Under the pieces are notes generated by a model. That model saw only the letters and a program-made list of their open reading frames with translations, was not told the DNA's origin and did not search any database. A DNA stretch of 20,956 nt from CAZFIM01 sp964519615 (GTDB lineage: Bacteria > Chloroflexota > Dehalococcoidia > GIF9 > UBA5629), in contig CAZFIM010000042.1 of assembly GCA_964519615.1 (NCBI GenBank), positions 1-20,956 of the forward strand, in the 5' to 3' direction. This document shows positions 8,079-15,682 of the stretch, one piece after another; position 1 is the stretch's first letter; each line of letters begins with the position of its first letter. A program made the position numbers and the translations under genes.

Positions 8079-8663
8079 TCAACTTGATATCGCCTCCTCC
8101 GATATTTGAGACGTATTGTTATCTATAATATCCCTGAGTTGTCCGTAAAACTTCCGAACCGGCTCGGGTACATCCGCAAGCTCGGGGACTTCCGTGTGGA
8201 AGAGGTGAAAAAGCGGCTGGTAGTTTGCCGTTATCGTCCGTGTTGCACCCCGGAAATAAATAGTTAAAACACTGACGGCGTCTGTGTCGATTACTTCCGT
8301 ACGGGCGCCACAATTTCCTTCGCTGTCGAAGGGGCAGGCGTTTACCGCCTCCAGCAAGCTGTCCAGCTCGGCCTTCGTGAGCTGTCCGGTTCTGGTGGTC
8401 CTGATTGACGGATTTTCCCTGGTAGGATGCCTGAGCCCGCTGTCTTCGTAGTATACTATGGATCCGTCCGATGCAATTGTGAGATGCCTCTCCACACCGG
8501 CCATTGTGGTTCGGGTATGCATCTCTATAACTATGCCGCTATCCATTGGGACCGGCTTCTCCCCCTTGGTCACCAGTTCCGGTTGTGTGCGGCAACCGAT
8601 TACTGAAGCCGTTGAACAAAGCATCAGTAGAAAAACGATTAAGAAAACTGTTGGTTTTCGCAT
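8079..8663 (-). CDS. Small lipoprotein, tandem paralogue of the 7496-8068 product
   Basis: A 194-residue predicted lipoprotein. The signal peptide MRKPTVFLIVFLLMLCSTASVIGC ends in a good lipobox (V-I-G-C, Cys24). The outer domain has LTIASDGSIVYYEDSGLRHP, then RTGQLTKAELDSLLEAVNACPF and a C-terminal helix (PVRKFYGQLRDII), matching its downstream neighbour segment for segment. Two cysteines (in ACPF and GNCG) lie close together and may form a disulphide. An in-frame TAG two codons before the ATG fixes the start. The ribosome site (AAAGCGA) is weak. The gene follows the small membrane protein gene at 8728-8922 by 64 bases. Function unknown. Confidence 0.78.
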   Translation of the reverse strand: MRKPTVFLIVFLLMLCSTASVIGCRTQPELVTKGEKPVPMDSGIVIEMHTRTTMAGVERHLTIASDGSIVYYEDSGLRHPTRENPSIRTTRTGQLTKAELDSLLEAVNACPFDSEGNCGARTEVIDTDAVSVLTIYFRGATRTITANYQPLFHLFHTEVPELADVPEPVRKFYGQLRDIIDNNTSQISEEAISS

Positions 8664-8727
8664 TTGCTATTTCGCTTTATCATTTTGCTTACGAGCATAA
8701 TATTCATAGTAACCTTCCGGCCTGGTT

Positions 8728-8922
8728 TCATCTGCTTTGCCGGTTTATCAAGAAATAAAGCAACAGGCCTATGGGGAAAAAACACAGCGACACGATTACC
8801 CATCCCAGCGTTCCCCAGCCGGAAAATCCCTTTTTAGCCGCATCTCGGGTAACTGCCAGAGCAATAATCGCAATGGGTACGATTATAATAAAAGAAAACA
8901 TAATCTGTGCAATTAGTGACAT
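8728..8922 (-). CDS. Small two-span membrane protein, possibly PLDc_N-like
   Basis: A 64-residue protein, MSLIAQIMF..., with hydrophobic segments at about residues 3-25 and 40-58. The second carries GWVIVSLCFFPIGLLLYFLINRQ. The W...P-x-G-x-x-x-Y-x-x-x-x-R spacing is like the short PLDc_N (phospholipase D N-terminal) membrane motif found in many small bacterial proteins; that match is from memory and weak. I took the ATG at 8922 because GAAAGG lies seven bases upstream; a GTG five codons earlier has no site. It is the first gene after the promoter at 8993-9022, so it may head the lipoprotein operon. Confidence 0.65.
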   Translation of the reverse strand: MSLIAQIMFSFIIIVPIAIIALAVTRDAAKKGFSGWGTLGWVIVSLCFFPIGLLLYFLINRQSR

Positions 8923-8992
8923 TTCATTGCCTTTCACGCTGCCATAAACTTTTAATCATTATTATATTATCTCTAAGGATTATCGTTTATAT

Positions 8993-9022
8993 ATTATAGA
9001 CCGTTTTAGAAAACAATGTTCA
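8993..9022 (-). promoter_or_regulatory. Sigma-A-type promoter of the membrane/lipoprotein run
   Basis: On the minus strand a perfect TATAAT (-10, plus-strand positions 8993-8998) lies 18 bp after TGAACA (-35, positions 9017-9022; four of six consensus bases). The start point would be near 8986, leaving a leader of about 65 bases before the ATG at 8922. The surrounding 126-bp gap is very AT-rich and follows the stop of the anti-sigma gene. It suggests that the run 8922 to 1 can be transcribed apart from the sigma/anti-sigma pair. The match is by eye only. Confidence 0.5.
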
Positions 9023-9063
9023 TTTACATCCGCCTTCTCGATCGGAATACCCATTTAAGCCGG

Positions 9064-11589
9064 CTAATCTATCTTGAACATCGAGTTTGCAAAGTACAGC
9101 AGTTCCTCCAGCGCTACGCTCTTTGCCGTAATCGTGCAGGAGGTTCCATCGATATCCCACCGAACCTCGATTTGCTCCGTGTCCCAATACTCGGTTGACG
9201 GGTCATCGGTATCGGTCCGGCATAGGATGCCCTGCCGCCAGTATCCCGTTACGCCCTGGATTGTTATTTCTTTGAAACCGGATTTGTTAAGGGCTGAGTC
9301 ACGCAGTAATTTTTCCTCCGGATCGGATTTGCTCTGGCTCAGCCTGATATACGGGGACGGAGACTTCTTCCCGTACAGGAATCTTGCTACTTTATCTCCA
9401 GCCGGGGTGTCCATTACATCAACATTTTCGAGGTACATGCTATCCGGAATGTGTCTGGGCATTCTGATGGGGAAATCTGCCTCTTGACGGGCTTCGAGAT
9501 AGGGTGCGATTTCCTCCTCTCCGGGAGGTGTGCTGGTGGGGAGCGGAGGATTGCCACTGGATTGCGGCAGCGGAACAGCGTCCTGAAGCCTCCACCCTGG
9601 CAGAAGCCGCCCCTCTGCCGTAAGCGGCGGGACTATCGTGATCGGATGGTTGAAGTCATAGTAAGTCCTTGTGGAATTTGCCTTTATTCCCTCCGCCTCG
9701 GTTTGCTCTTGCCACTTCCTGATCAGATAGCTGTCTTTGTCTATCCATAGCTCGACTGTTGTGGAGATGCTGCACATCTCCTCGATTCGCTTCAACGCTT
9801 CCTCGTCTCTTGCGTCATCCGGATCCAGCCCAGACTTGATCTTTTCGGCCATTAGCACCGTATCAACTTTGCCCCTGTAATGAAAGCAGTCTGAACCTTC
9901 AATTGGCTCGTTAGACAGTCTTTGCAGCTCTGTGAGGGAAGCCAATACCTCCAGAGTCTCTTCCTTGCCGGGAATTGATGGAGACCATGAACCTACTGTA
10001 AGCCTGCCGTCTGTGTCTTCGCTGATATATATATCGTCACCGATGACAATGATTTCATATTCCCTGCTGTCCAGCGTCAGTGTCTGACGCCATCTGTCGG
10101 GAGCAGAAAACTCCCATTGCGAGTACTGTTTAAAAGTCTTTCCTTCTGCTGTCCTGCTAAAGGAACTGCTTGCCCTGTAAGAGATCAGCCCCTGTGTCGC
10201 TTCACAGGTTCTGGCGATAACACTCCGTTGGTTAACGCTCCAGGGCTGGACAAGGGCCAGCGCAAGAACGATTACCGCTGCAGATGCAGCAAGAGCCGGC
10301 CTCAGCCACTTCCCGGAGAGTTTTAGCGCCATAATCCTGCCCTTGAATGCATACACTATGATGCCTGCGATGACAGCGGCTATTCCCGTTATCGCTCCTG
10401 TGCTTCCCCCGGGTACGATGATGGCGTGGAAGAGGTCATATGCCAGTGCCAGTGTGCAAAGGACGATGCCGCCGGCGGGGATCCATCGTCTGGCGGTCCT
10501 TTGCCTGAGATCGGTTATCCCGATCAAAAGGCCGACGGCAGGAAGCGCGACAATCGTGACCATCCGCCACCAGATTGACGACATACCGTAGGCTTCGATA
10601 AACAGGCTGACGATACCGAGTCCAAGGGACGAAATTCCCGCCGCAGCCCTGCTTGCCCTGCTGTTGTAAACCTGACCCAGTAGAATCAGGATACCCAGGA
10701 TCAGCAGGACCGGTACGATAACGGTAGAAGCGAACTTGTGGATATGTACCAGTATCATCGCCGCTGAAGGCTGCGACTGCCCGATGCTGAGCACTTGCCC
10801 CTCATGGGGATTAACCACGATATTCCAGTTTTTCTCGTCAAGCTCTACAGTTAACAACGCCGTTGGTATAACTGTTCCTTCCTTGCGGGTTACTCCATCC
10901 GGGCCGGTCACCTGCGCGATATCGATGGAGTATCCCAGGTGTACTTCACCGATGGCGCCTCCCTGCGCCAGGAGATCCCGGACCCTTGTATCGGCCATGG
11001 CGATATCGACAGCCTTTTTCTCGTCTCCGGGCTGGAAATCGGGCACATCCACCCTGACGATCTCGGTAACCTGCCTGGTACCGATGTCCACCCGTGCGGC
11101 AATGGCCCTCTCCTCCGTCCTGACCAGCGTCATCAGGACATTGCCGTCGCCATCGACTACTGTGGTTGTTACTTTGACATCGGCTATCTCTTCTCCGTCC
11201 AGCGCCGCTAGCACCCCGGTGCTGTTGCGCACTATAGACGCCGCCAGTACCTCGGGTGATTTGACATTCCATGGCTGCGCAGCCAGCATGATTGCGATAA
11301 CGGCTACAATAGCAGCCGCTGCTGCGGCAGGGCAAAGCCAGCCTCTGTTTGTTTTTTCTGTTAACGTCTTTCCTGCCTTTATTTTGGACATTGTGGTTCG
11401 CCTGATGTACGGAGATTCCGGCGCATCCCTGAGCAAAGACAACCGATAGCCTGCCGCCTTGAATTGTGCCAGAGTTTCACGGCAACAGGCACAACCGGAC
11501 AGGTGTTCCTCAACAAACTCCCGCTGCATCCGGGAAAGCTCGCCATCGGCATAGGCCGACAGCAGCTCCTCAAAATCTCTGCAATTCAT
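9064..11589 (-). CDS. Large multi-domain anti-sigma factor (zf-HC2, multi-span, LolA-like and DUF4367-like)
   Basis: An 841-residue membrane protein whose start overlaps the ECF sigma gene by ATGA, after a GGAGG site. Residues 1-40 are a zinc-binding anti-sigma (zf-HC2) domain with C3 and the H29-x3-C33-x2-C36 motif; this part should bind the sigma factor in the cytoplasm. A first span covers about residues 86-104. Residues about 108-280 form an outer domain of unknown type. Residues about 285-447 hold several more spans. Residues about 450-690 resemble a LolA/LppX-like lipoprotein fold (SQWEFSAPDRWRQTL, IGDDIYISED). Residues about 700-841 resemble the DUF4367 domain often found on Gram-positive anti-sigma proteins (FPIRMPRHIPDSM, GVTGYWRQG). 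Usual anti-sigma factors are 150-400 residues, so this is unusually long. The signal sensed is unknown. Confidence 0.85.
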   Translation of the reverse strand: MNCRDFEELLSAYADGELSRMQREFVEEHLSGCACCRETLAQFKAAGYRLSLLRDAPESPYIRRTTMSKIKAGKTLTEKTNRGWLCPAAAAAAIVAVIAIMLAAQPWNVKSPEVLAASIVRNSTGVLAALDGEEIADVKVTTTVVDGDGNVLMTLVRTEERAIAARVDIGTRQVTEIVRVDVPDFQPGDEKKAVDIAMADTRVRDLLAQGGAIGEVHLGYSIDIAQVTGPDGVTRKEGTVIPTALLTVELDEKNWNIVVNPHEGQVLSIGQSQPSAAMILVHIHKFASTVIVPVLLILGILILLGQVYNSRASRAAAGISSLGLGIVSLFIEAYGMSSIWWRMVTIVALPAVGLLIGITDLRQRTARRWIPAGGIVLCTLALAYDLFHAIIVPGGSTGAITGIAAVIAGIIVYAFKGRIMALKLSGKWLRPALAASAAVIVLALALVQPWSVNQRSVIARTCEATQGLISYRASSSFSRTAEGKTFKQYSQWEFSAPDRWRQTLTLDSREYEIIVIGDDIYISEDTDGRLTVGSWSPSIPGKEETLEVLASLTELQRLSNEPIEGSDCFHYRGKVDTVLMAEKIKSGLDPDDARDEEALKRIEEMCSISTTVELWIDKDSYLIRKWQEQTEAEGIKANSTRTYYDFNHPITIVPPLTAEGRLLPGWRLQDAVPLPQSSGNPPLPTSTPPGEEEIAPYLEARQEADFPIRMPRHIPDSMYLENVDVMDTPAGDKVARFLYGKKSPSPYIRLSQSKSDPEEKLLRDSALNKSGFKEITIQGVTGYWRQGILCRTDTDDPSTEYWDTEQIEVRWDIDGTSCTITAKSVALEELLYFANSMFKID

Positions 11590-12119
11590 TCCCCACCTCC
11601 TTCCCTGTATAGACTGATGAACATCTTTTTACCTCTGGTCACGCGTTTGCGCACGGCCTCCTCAGAGCAGTCAAGCGTCTCGGCGATCTCTCGATACTTG
11701 AATCCCTCCACGAAATGGAGTACAAGGCATGTACGCTGGTCTTCAGGCACCTTCAACAATGCCTCATTGATAGCGAGAATCTCTGCCGTGCAGTCAGCAT
11801 GATCTCTTGCTGACGGTATGTCGTGCTTATTTAAATTGAATGGAATGAAGGATAGCGTTTTCTTGCGCCGCCGATGCTGAAAAGCGTTATTGGTTGCGAT
11901 ACGGTAAAGCCAGGCCCTGAATGAAATCTCGGCATCCGTTTTAAGAATCCCCTTGTAAGCCTGGATGAATGTATCCTGGGCCAGGTCTCTGGCCATCTCG
12001 TGATCTCCTGTCAGCCGGTAGAGATAGCGGATTATGGGAAACTGGTATTTCCCGATTATCTCAGCAAAAGCATCCGCTTCACCGGCACGAACCAACTCGA
12101 TAATACTCGCTTCTTCCAA
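11586..12119 (-). CDS. ECF-family RNA polymerase sigma factor
   Basis: A 177-residue sigma-70 family protein of the extracytoplasmic-function type, lacking regions 1 and 3. Region 2 spans about residues 10-85 (RYLYRLTGDHEMARDLAQDTFIQAY for core binding, then FRAWLYRIATNNAFQHRRRKK). Region 4 spans about residues 118-170 (VPEDQRTCLVLHFVEGFKYREIAETLDCSEEAVRKRVTRGKK), the -35-binding helix-turn-helix. The start is a TTG at 12119 preceded by AAGGGAG at about nine bases. The only nearby ATG is in another frame. The gene overlaps the anti-sigma gene by ATGA, the usual arrangement that keeps the two in balance. It probably controls itself and perhaps the downstream surface cluster; no target promoter was identified. 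Confidence 0.95.
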   Translation of the reverse strand: MEEASIIELVRAGEADAFAEIIGKYQFPIIRYLYRLTGDHEMARDLAQDTFIQAYKGILKTDAEISFRAWLYRIATNNAFQHRRRKKTLSFIPFNLNKHDIPSARDHADCTAEILAINEALLKVPEDQRTCLVLHFVEGFKYREIAETLDCSEEAVRKRVTRGKKMFISLYREGGGE

Positions 12120-12344
12120 AAAGCAGCTCTCCCTTCATGCCTCTAATAATAGAAATGCATAAGAAGGCTAAAACCGGACACATTATTGAAAAATACGGAG
12201 ATTTCTTTTGTACGGGAAATAATCATCAAAGGACATTGTCTTTTAATCTCAATAAAAACCATGGTTTCCCTGCAAAAGCGAATTTGCAGTCATCATAAAC
12301 ATGCCAATTCGGACTGTCGTGCTGCGGCAATGTCATTCCAGCCC

Positions 12345-12373
12345 TTGACAATATATATCATATACGATACTAT
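12345..12373 (+). promoter_or_regulatory. Strong sigma-A promoter for the addB-addA operon
   Basis: A perfect -35 box TTGACA (12345-12350), a 17-bp spacer and a -10 box TACTAT (12368-12373, four of six consensus bases). Transcription would start near 12380, giving an untranslated leader of about 114 bases before the addB-like ATG at 12494. This is among the best sigma-A matches in the window. It implies steady expression of the repair operon. Confidence 0.65.
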
Positions 12374-12381
12374 CACAGAAT

Positions 12382-12410
12382 TACAGCGCTTTTCTACTCG
12401 ATTCGCTGTA
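12382..12410 (+). repeat. Leader hairpin upstream of addB
   Basis: Perfect seven-base inverted repeat TACAGCG (12382-12388) and CGCTGTA (12404-12410) with a 15-base loop. It lies almost at the predicted 5' end of the transcript from the 12345-12373 promoter. It could protect the 5' end or be an operator. There is no T tract, so it is not an intrinsic terminator. Confidence 0.4.
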
Positions 12411-12493
12411 TATACGCCCGGTTTTACAGGCAATGCTCCCGCCTGGCCAACAGCGGCGGGCACACAATAGTATAAACAGGTACAATAATATAG

Positions 12494-15400
12494 ATGACCT
12501 CAGTACATCTCTATCATGAATACATCGGTAAACCCTGCCGCCAGCGTCTTAAGGAACTCATCGCAGGAGTGAAAGAGCATGACCTGCTTGCGCCGGTGAC
12601 CGTCATCGTACCCACCCCCTATGCCGCCGTCTCATTGCGCCGCAGCCTGAGCGGCAATGTTGGACTGGCAAACGTGCGCTTCATGGTCATTCCCCGCCTT
12701 GCCGAATACCTGGGTGCTCCGGTACTTGCCGCACAGGGCAAATCACCCCTCACCCCTCTGGTGGAAGCTGCCACCATACGCACTACATCGGTTGAAATGA
12801 GCACACAACAGCCGCTAGGCCGGCTGGCCCTCAATCCCTCATTACACTCCTCCTTGAGAAGAACGTTCAGTGAGCTGGCCGTTCTTTCCGAACAAGGGCT
12901 TTCCGCTGTCTCAGCTTCCGATCCCTTGCGGGCACAGATAGTGCAGTGGTACAGCCTCTTTCGCGGCAAGCTGGATAAATACTACAGCAGGGAAGACCTC
13001 TACCGCGCAGCGGTACAAGCCCTGAAAACGGGTAAGGCACGGGGCGCGCTCAAAGACCTGGGCTTTATCATCTTCTATCTTATTACAGACCTTTCCTCAG
13101 GCGAGACCGCCCTGATAAAATCGCTGGGTGCGAGTAACCTTTGCTCCATAATTATGGGAATGACCGGAGAGGAGGAGCCGGACAAAGCTACCGGCGCTAT
13201 ATCGGCCGGGTTGCGACCGGAATTCGCTATATCTGCCGCTGCATCTGAATGCCATCCCCCCACCTTTAAGGCCAATCATCTGCTTGTCGCCTCCACTGCC
13301 AGAGAAGAAGTGCGCTGGATCATACGGCGGATCCTGCAGCAGGCAGAAGCAGGCCTGCCCTTTCATAAGATAGCAGTCCTCTATCGACAACAGGACCCAT
13401 ACGCCCACCTGCTGCCAGTTCAACTCCATTTCTCAGGCATACCTGTAGCGGGCCCGGACCCATCACGATTGAAAGATACACCGGCAGGCAGGTTCGTTCT
13501 CCACCTGCTTGAAGCCATTAAAGATGACTTGAGCCGCAGCAGTATCATGCGCTGGATAGCTGAATCCCCATTAAAAAGCGGCGAAGGCAGCGATACGGGT
13601 ACACCCGACCTCGTACGCTGGGAGACCATATCCCGCCAGGCGGGTATAACCGGGGGAAAAGAGCAGTGGCTGGAGCGGCTGGAGCATTACCGCAATTCTC
13701 TGCACGACCGCATCCGCGCAGCGGAGGCAGATGACGAGATCAGCCCCTCCCGTATAAAAGGGCTGTATAATCAGTCTGACGCCGCTTTGCGGCTGAGTAC
13801 ATTCATAACCGGCCTGATAGACAACTTGCCGCCTTGTGACGGCACTTCCTGGAATGAGTATGTCAAATGGATGAAGGGGATGCTCTCCCGTTACTTAAGC
13901 AGTCCCGCCCGCTGGCCGCAGAACCAGCAGGAAAGCCATGAAAAAATTATCCGTTATTTAGACGAGCTGGCAACACTGGATGATCTCATGCCGGGGGGCA
14001 CAGATCTGGCAGCTTTTCATACCATGCTCGATGATTTGCTTGACGCTCCTTCAGGCAAAACGGGCACCACAGGCAGCGGCGTATTTGTCGCGCCCGTGTC
14101 AGCCGCACAGGGAATGGAATTCGAGCATGTATTTATCGCAGGCGCAGCGGAGAGCGTTTTCCCTCCCGCACTACCGCAGGACCCGCTCCTTCCGGATAGA
14201 GTCCGCCAATCACTCTCCGGTGGTGACAGCCTGCCGCTGCAGCAGACCCGGCGCGCAGGTGAAAGGCGCCTCTATATAAGCGCGCTGGCCGCAGGCTCAA
14301 CCTGCACTCTGAGCTACCCCCGCGTCAACCCTACCGTGCAGCGCCCGCAATTCCCCTCCCCCTGGTTTCTGGATGAGCTAAACCGCCTGGCCGGAAGGCG
14401 GGTAGCCTCAGCGGAGATAGATGCGCTGCCGTCCTGTCAGTGGCTTTCCTTTGTCTATTCCACTCACCACGCTCTTACCTCAAGCACAACGGACATCCCT
14501 GCTGACAGCCACGAATATGATTTTAGCGGCATCGCCCGCTTCCATAAACTACATCGCAGTATTGCCGGTCATTACCTTGCCCGCCAGAACAGCGGAATCC
14601 GGCGCTTCCTGCAGATGGAGCGCGCGCGCCAAAGCAGCGCCTTCACGCCGTGGGACGGCAATGTATCATCGCTCTGCGGCATAAGCCGCCGCCTCGGTCT
14701 GCCGCAGGACAGGCGTTTTTCACCCACCCGTCTGGAACGGTGGGCAACCTGCCCCTTCCGCTCCTTCATCGCGGATATACTCGGCATCGCCGTCCTGGAA
14801 CAGCCTGAGGAGACGTTGACGATATCACCCGTCGATAGAGGATCGCTGCTGCACCGCATCATGGAACGGTTCATCAGCGAGGTACAGGCAGACGGGTTGA
14901 TGCCGGATTACGGCCACCCCTGGGGTAAGAAGCACAGGGACATGCTTCTGAATGTGGCACGGGCGCAGTTCGGTGAGGCGGAGATGCAGGGGATAACCGG
15001 CAGGCATCTGCTCTGGGAGATTGTAAAAGAGTCCATACTCAATGACCTTGTTTCGCTGCTGCAAAATGACAGCCGCTGGAGACAGCAGCATAATACCCGC
15101 CCATACTGGGTGGAAAAATCTTTCGGCATAGAAGGGAATTCAGGTCTGCCGCCGGTGGAACTGCACCTCGCAGGGGGGGAGGTTATCAGGCTGCGCGGTA
15201 TGATAGACCGGATAGATACCAATCCGGATAACTCGAGGATTATGGTTATAGACTACAAGTTCGGCAGCACTTCCCCTTTTAAGGATATGAGCAAGGACCC
15301 TCTGGGAGGCGGCCGGCACCTCCAGCTTCCCGTATACGGGCTGGCAGCCTATGATGCGCTCGATCAGCCAAAGGAGGTGACCGCGCTCTACTGGTTTGCG

Positions 15401-15682
15401 ACAACCAGAGGTAAATTTGAGCGTAAAGCGGTCAATCTGCAAGAGTGTCAGGCGGCATTTATTAAGTCAGTTGAGCTTATCGCCTCCGGAATTGCAAGCG
15501 GGCTTTTCCCCGCCAATCCCGGCAATGACAGCGAGAGAAACGAGAACTGCACCTATTGTGATTTCGACCGTATCTGCCCGGCAAGCCGGGAGATACTCTG
15601 GGAAAGGAAATCGGCAGCCCCGGAGCTTAAACCCTATCTCGATCTCAGGTCTGCCGCCGGTAAAGAAGAGAGGCGGGAATGA
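12494..15682 (+). CDS. addB: AddB-like PD-(D/E)XK nuclease subunit with Fe-S cluster
   Basis: A 1062-residue protein, the second subunit of an AddAB-type helicase-nuclease that resects double-strand breaks for recombination. The start is fixed by an in-frame TAG directly before the ATG; there is no clear ribosome site. A helicase-like body includes QGMEFEHVFIAGAAESVFP. The C-terminal RecB-type nuclease has H787 (GSLLHRIME), D905 (GMIDRID) and D920-Y-K922 (VIDYKFG). Four cysteines in the AddB/Cas4 Fe-S pattern are present: C753 (ATCPFRSF), then C1019-x2-C1022-x5-C1028. A typical P-loop is missing at the N-terminus (IGKPCRQ where GxxGxGKT is expected), so this subunit probably does not hydrolyse ATP. 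It overlaps addA by ATGA. The symbol is by architecture; it could equally be called a PD-(D/E)XK nuclease family protein. Confidence 0.85.
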   Translation: MTSVHLYHEYIGKPCRQRLKELIAGVKEHDLLAPVTVIVPTPYAAVSLRRSLSGNVGLANVRFMVIPRLAEYLGAPVLAAQGKSPLTPLVEAATIRTTSVEMSTQQPLGRLALNPSLHSSLRRTFSELAVLSEQGLSAVSASDPLRAQIVQWYSLFRGKLDKYYSREDLYRAAVQALKTGKARGALKDLGFIIFYLITDLSSGETALIKSLGASNLCSIIMGMTGEEEPDKATGAISAGLRPEFAISAAASECHPPTFKANHLLVASTAREEVRWIIRRILQQAEAGLPFHKIAVLYRQQDPYAHLLPVQLHFSGIPVAGPDPSRLKDTPAGRFVLHLLEAIKDDLSRSSIMRWIAESPLKSGEGSDTGTPDLVRWETISRQAGITGGKEQWLERLEHYRNSLHDRIRAAEADDEISPSRIKGLYNQSDAALRLSTFITGLIDNLPPCDGTSWNEYVKWMKGMLSRYLSSPARWPQNQQESHEKIIRYLDELATLDDLMPGGTDLAAFHTMLDDLLDAPSGKTGTTGSGVFVAPVSAAQGMEFEHVFIAGAAESVFPPALPQDPLLPDRVRQSLSGGDSLPLQQTRRAGERRLYISALAAGSTCTLSYPRVNPTVQRPQFPSPWFLDELNRLAGRRVASAEIDALPSCQWLSFVYSTHHALTSSTTDIPADSHEYDFSGIARFHKLHRSIAGHYLARQNSGIRRFLQMERARQSSAFTPWDGNVSSLCGISRRLGLPQDRRFSPTRLERWATCPFRSFIADILGIAVLEQPEETLTISPVDRGSLLHRIMERFISEVQADGLMPDYGHPWGKKHRDMLLNVARAQFGEAEMQGITGRHLLWEIVKESILNDLVSLLQNDSRWRQQHNTRPYWVEKSFGIEGNSGLPPVELHLAGGEVIRLRGMIDRIDTNPDNSRIMVIDYKFGSTSPFKDMSKDPLGGGRHLQLPVYGLAAYDALDQPKEVTALYWFATTRGKFERKAVNLQECQAAFIKSVELIASGIASGLFPANPGNDSERNENCTYCDFDRICPASREILWERKSAAPELKPYLDLRSAAGKEERRE

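Larger units (their letters stand above)
12120..12493. other. Divergent intergenic region between sigma and addB operons
   Basis: A 374-base region without a convincing gene. The right half holds the plus-strand promoter at 12345-12373, a leader hairpin at 12382-12410 and a GC-rich inverted repeat CCCGCC/GGCGGG at 12438-12460 without a T tract. The left half should carry the promoter of the sigma/anti-sigma pair. I found no minus-strand site with good sigma-A spacing there, nor a confident ECF-type -35/-10 pair. An open frame across 12186-12470 on the plus strand has no ribosome site and an unconvincing protein. Confidence 0.6.

Noticed and set aside
8664..8727. CCGGC/GCCGG pair between the small membrane protein and lipoprotein genes as a terminator
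   Set aside because: Five-base stem with a long loop and no T tract; probably chance.
12145..12175. Minus-strand TATTAT with upstream GGTTTT as the sigma operon promoter
   Set aside because: Neither sigma-A nor the usual ECF -35 (GGAAC-like) pattern fits at proper spacing; too weak to annotate.
12438..12460. CCCGCC/GGCGGG inverted repeat as a terminator
   Set aside because: No T tract follows in either direction, and a terminator here would block addB.
12186..12470. 94-codon plus-strand open frame in the divergent intergenic region
   Set aside because: No ribosome site, runs through the promoter boxes, and the peptide shows no domain-like pattern.
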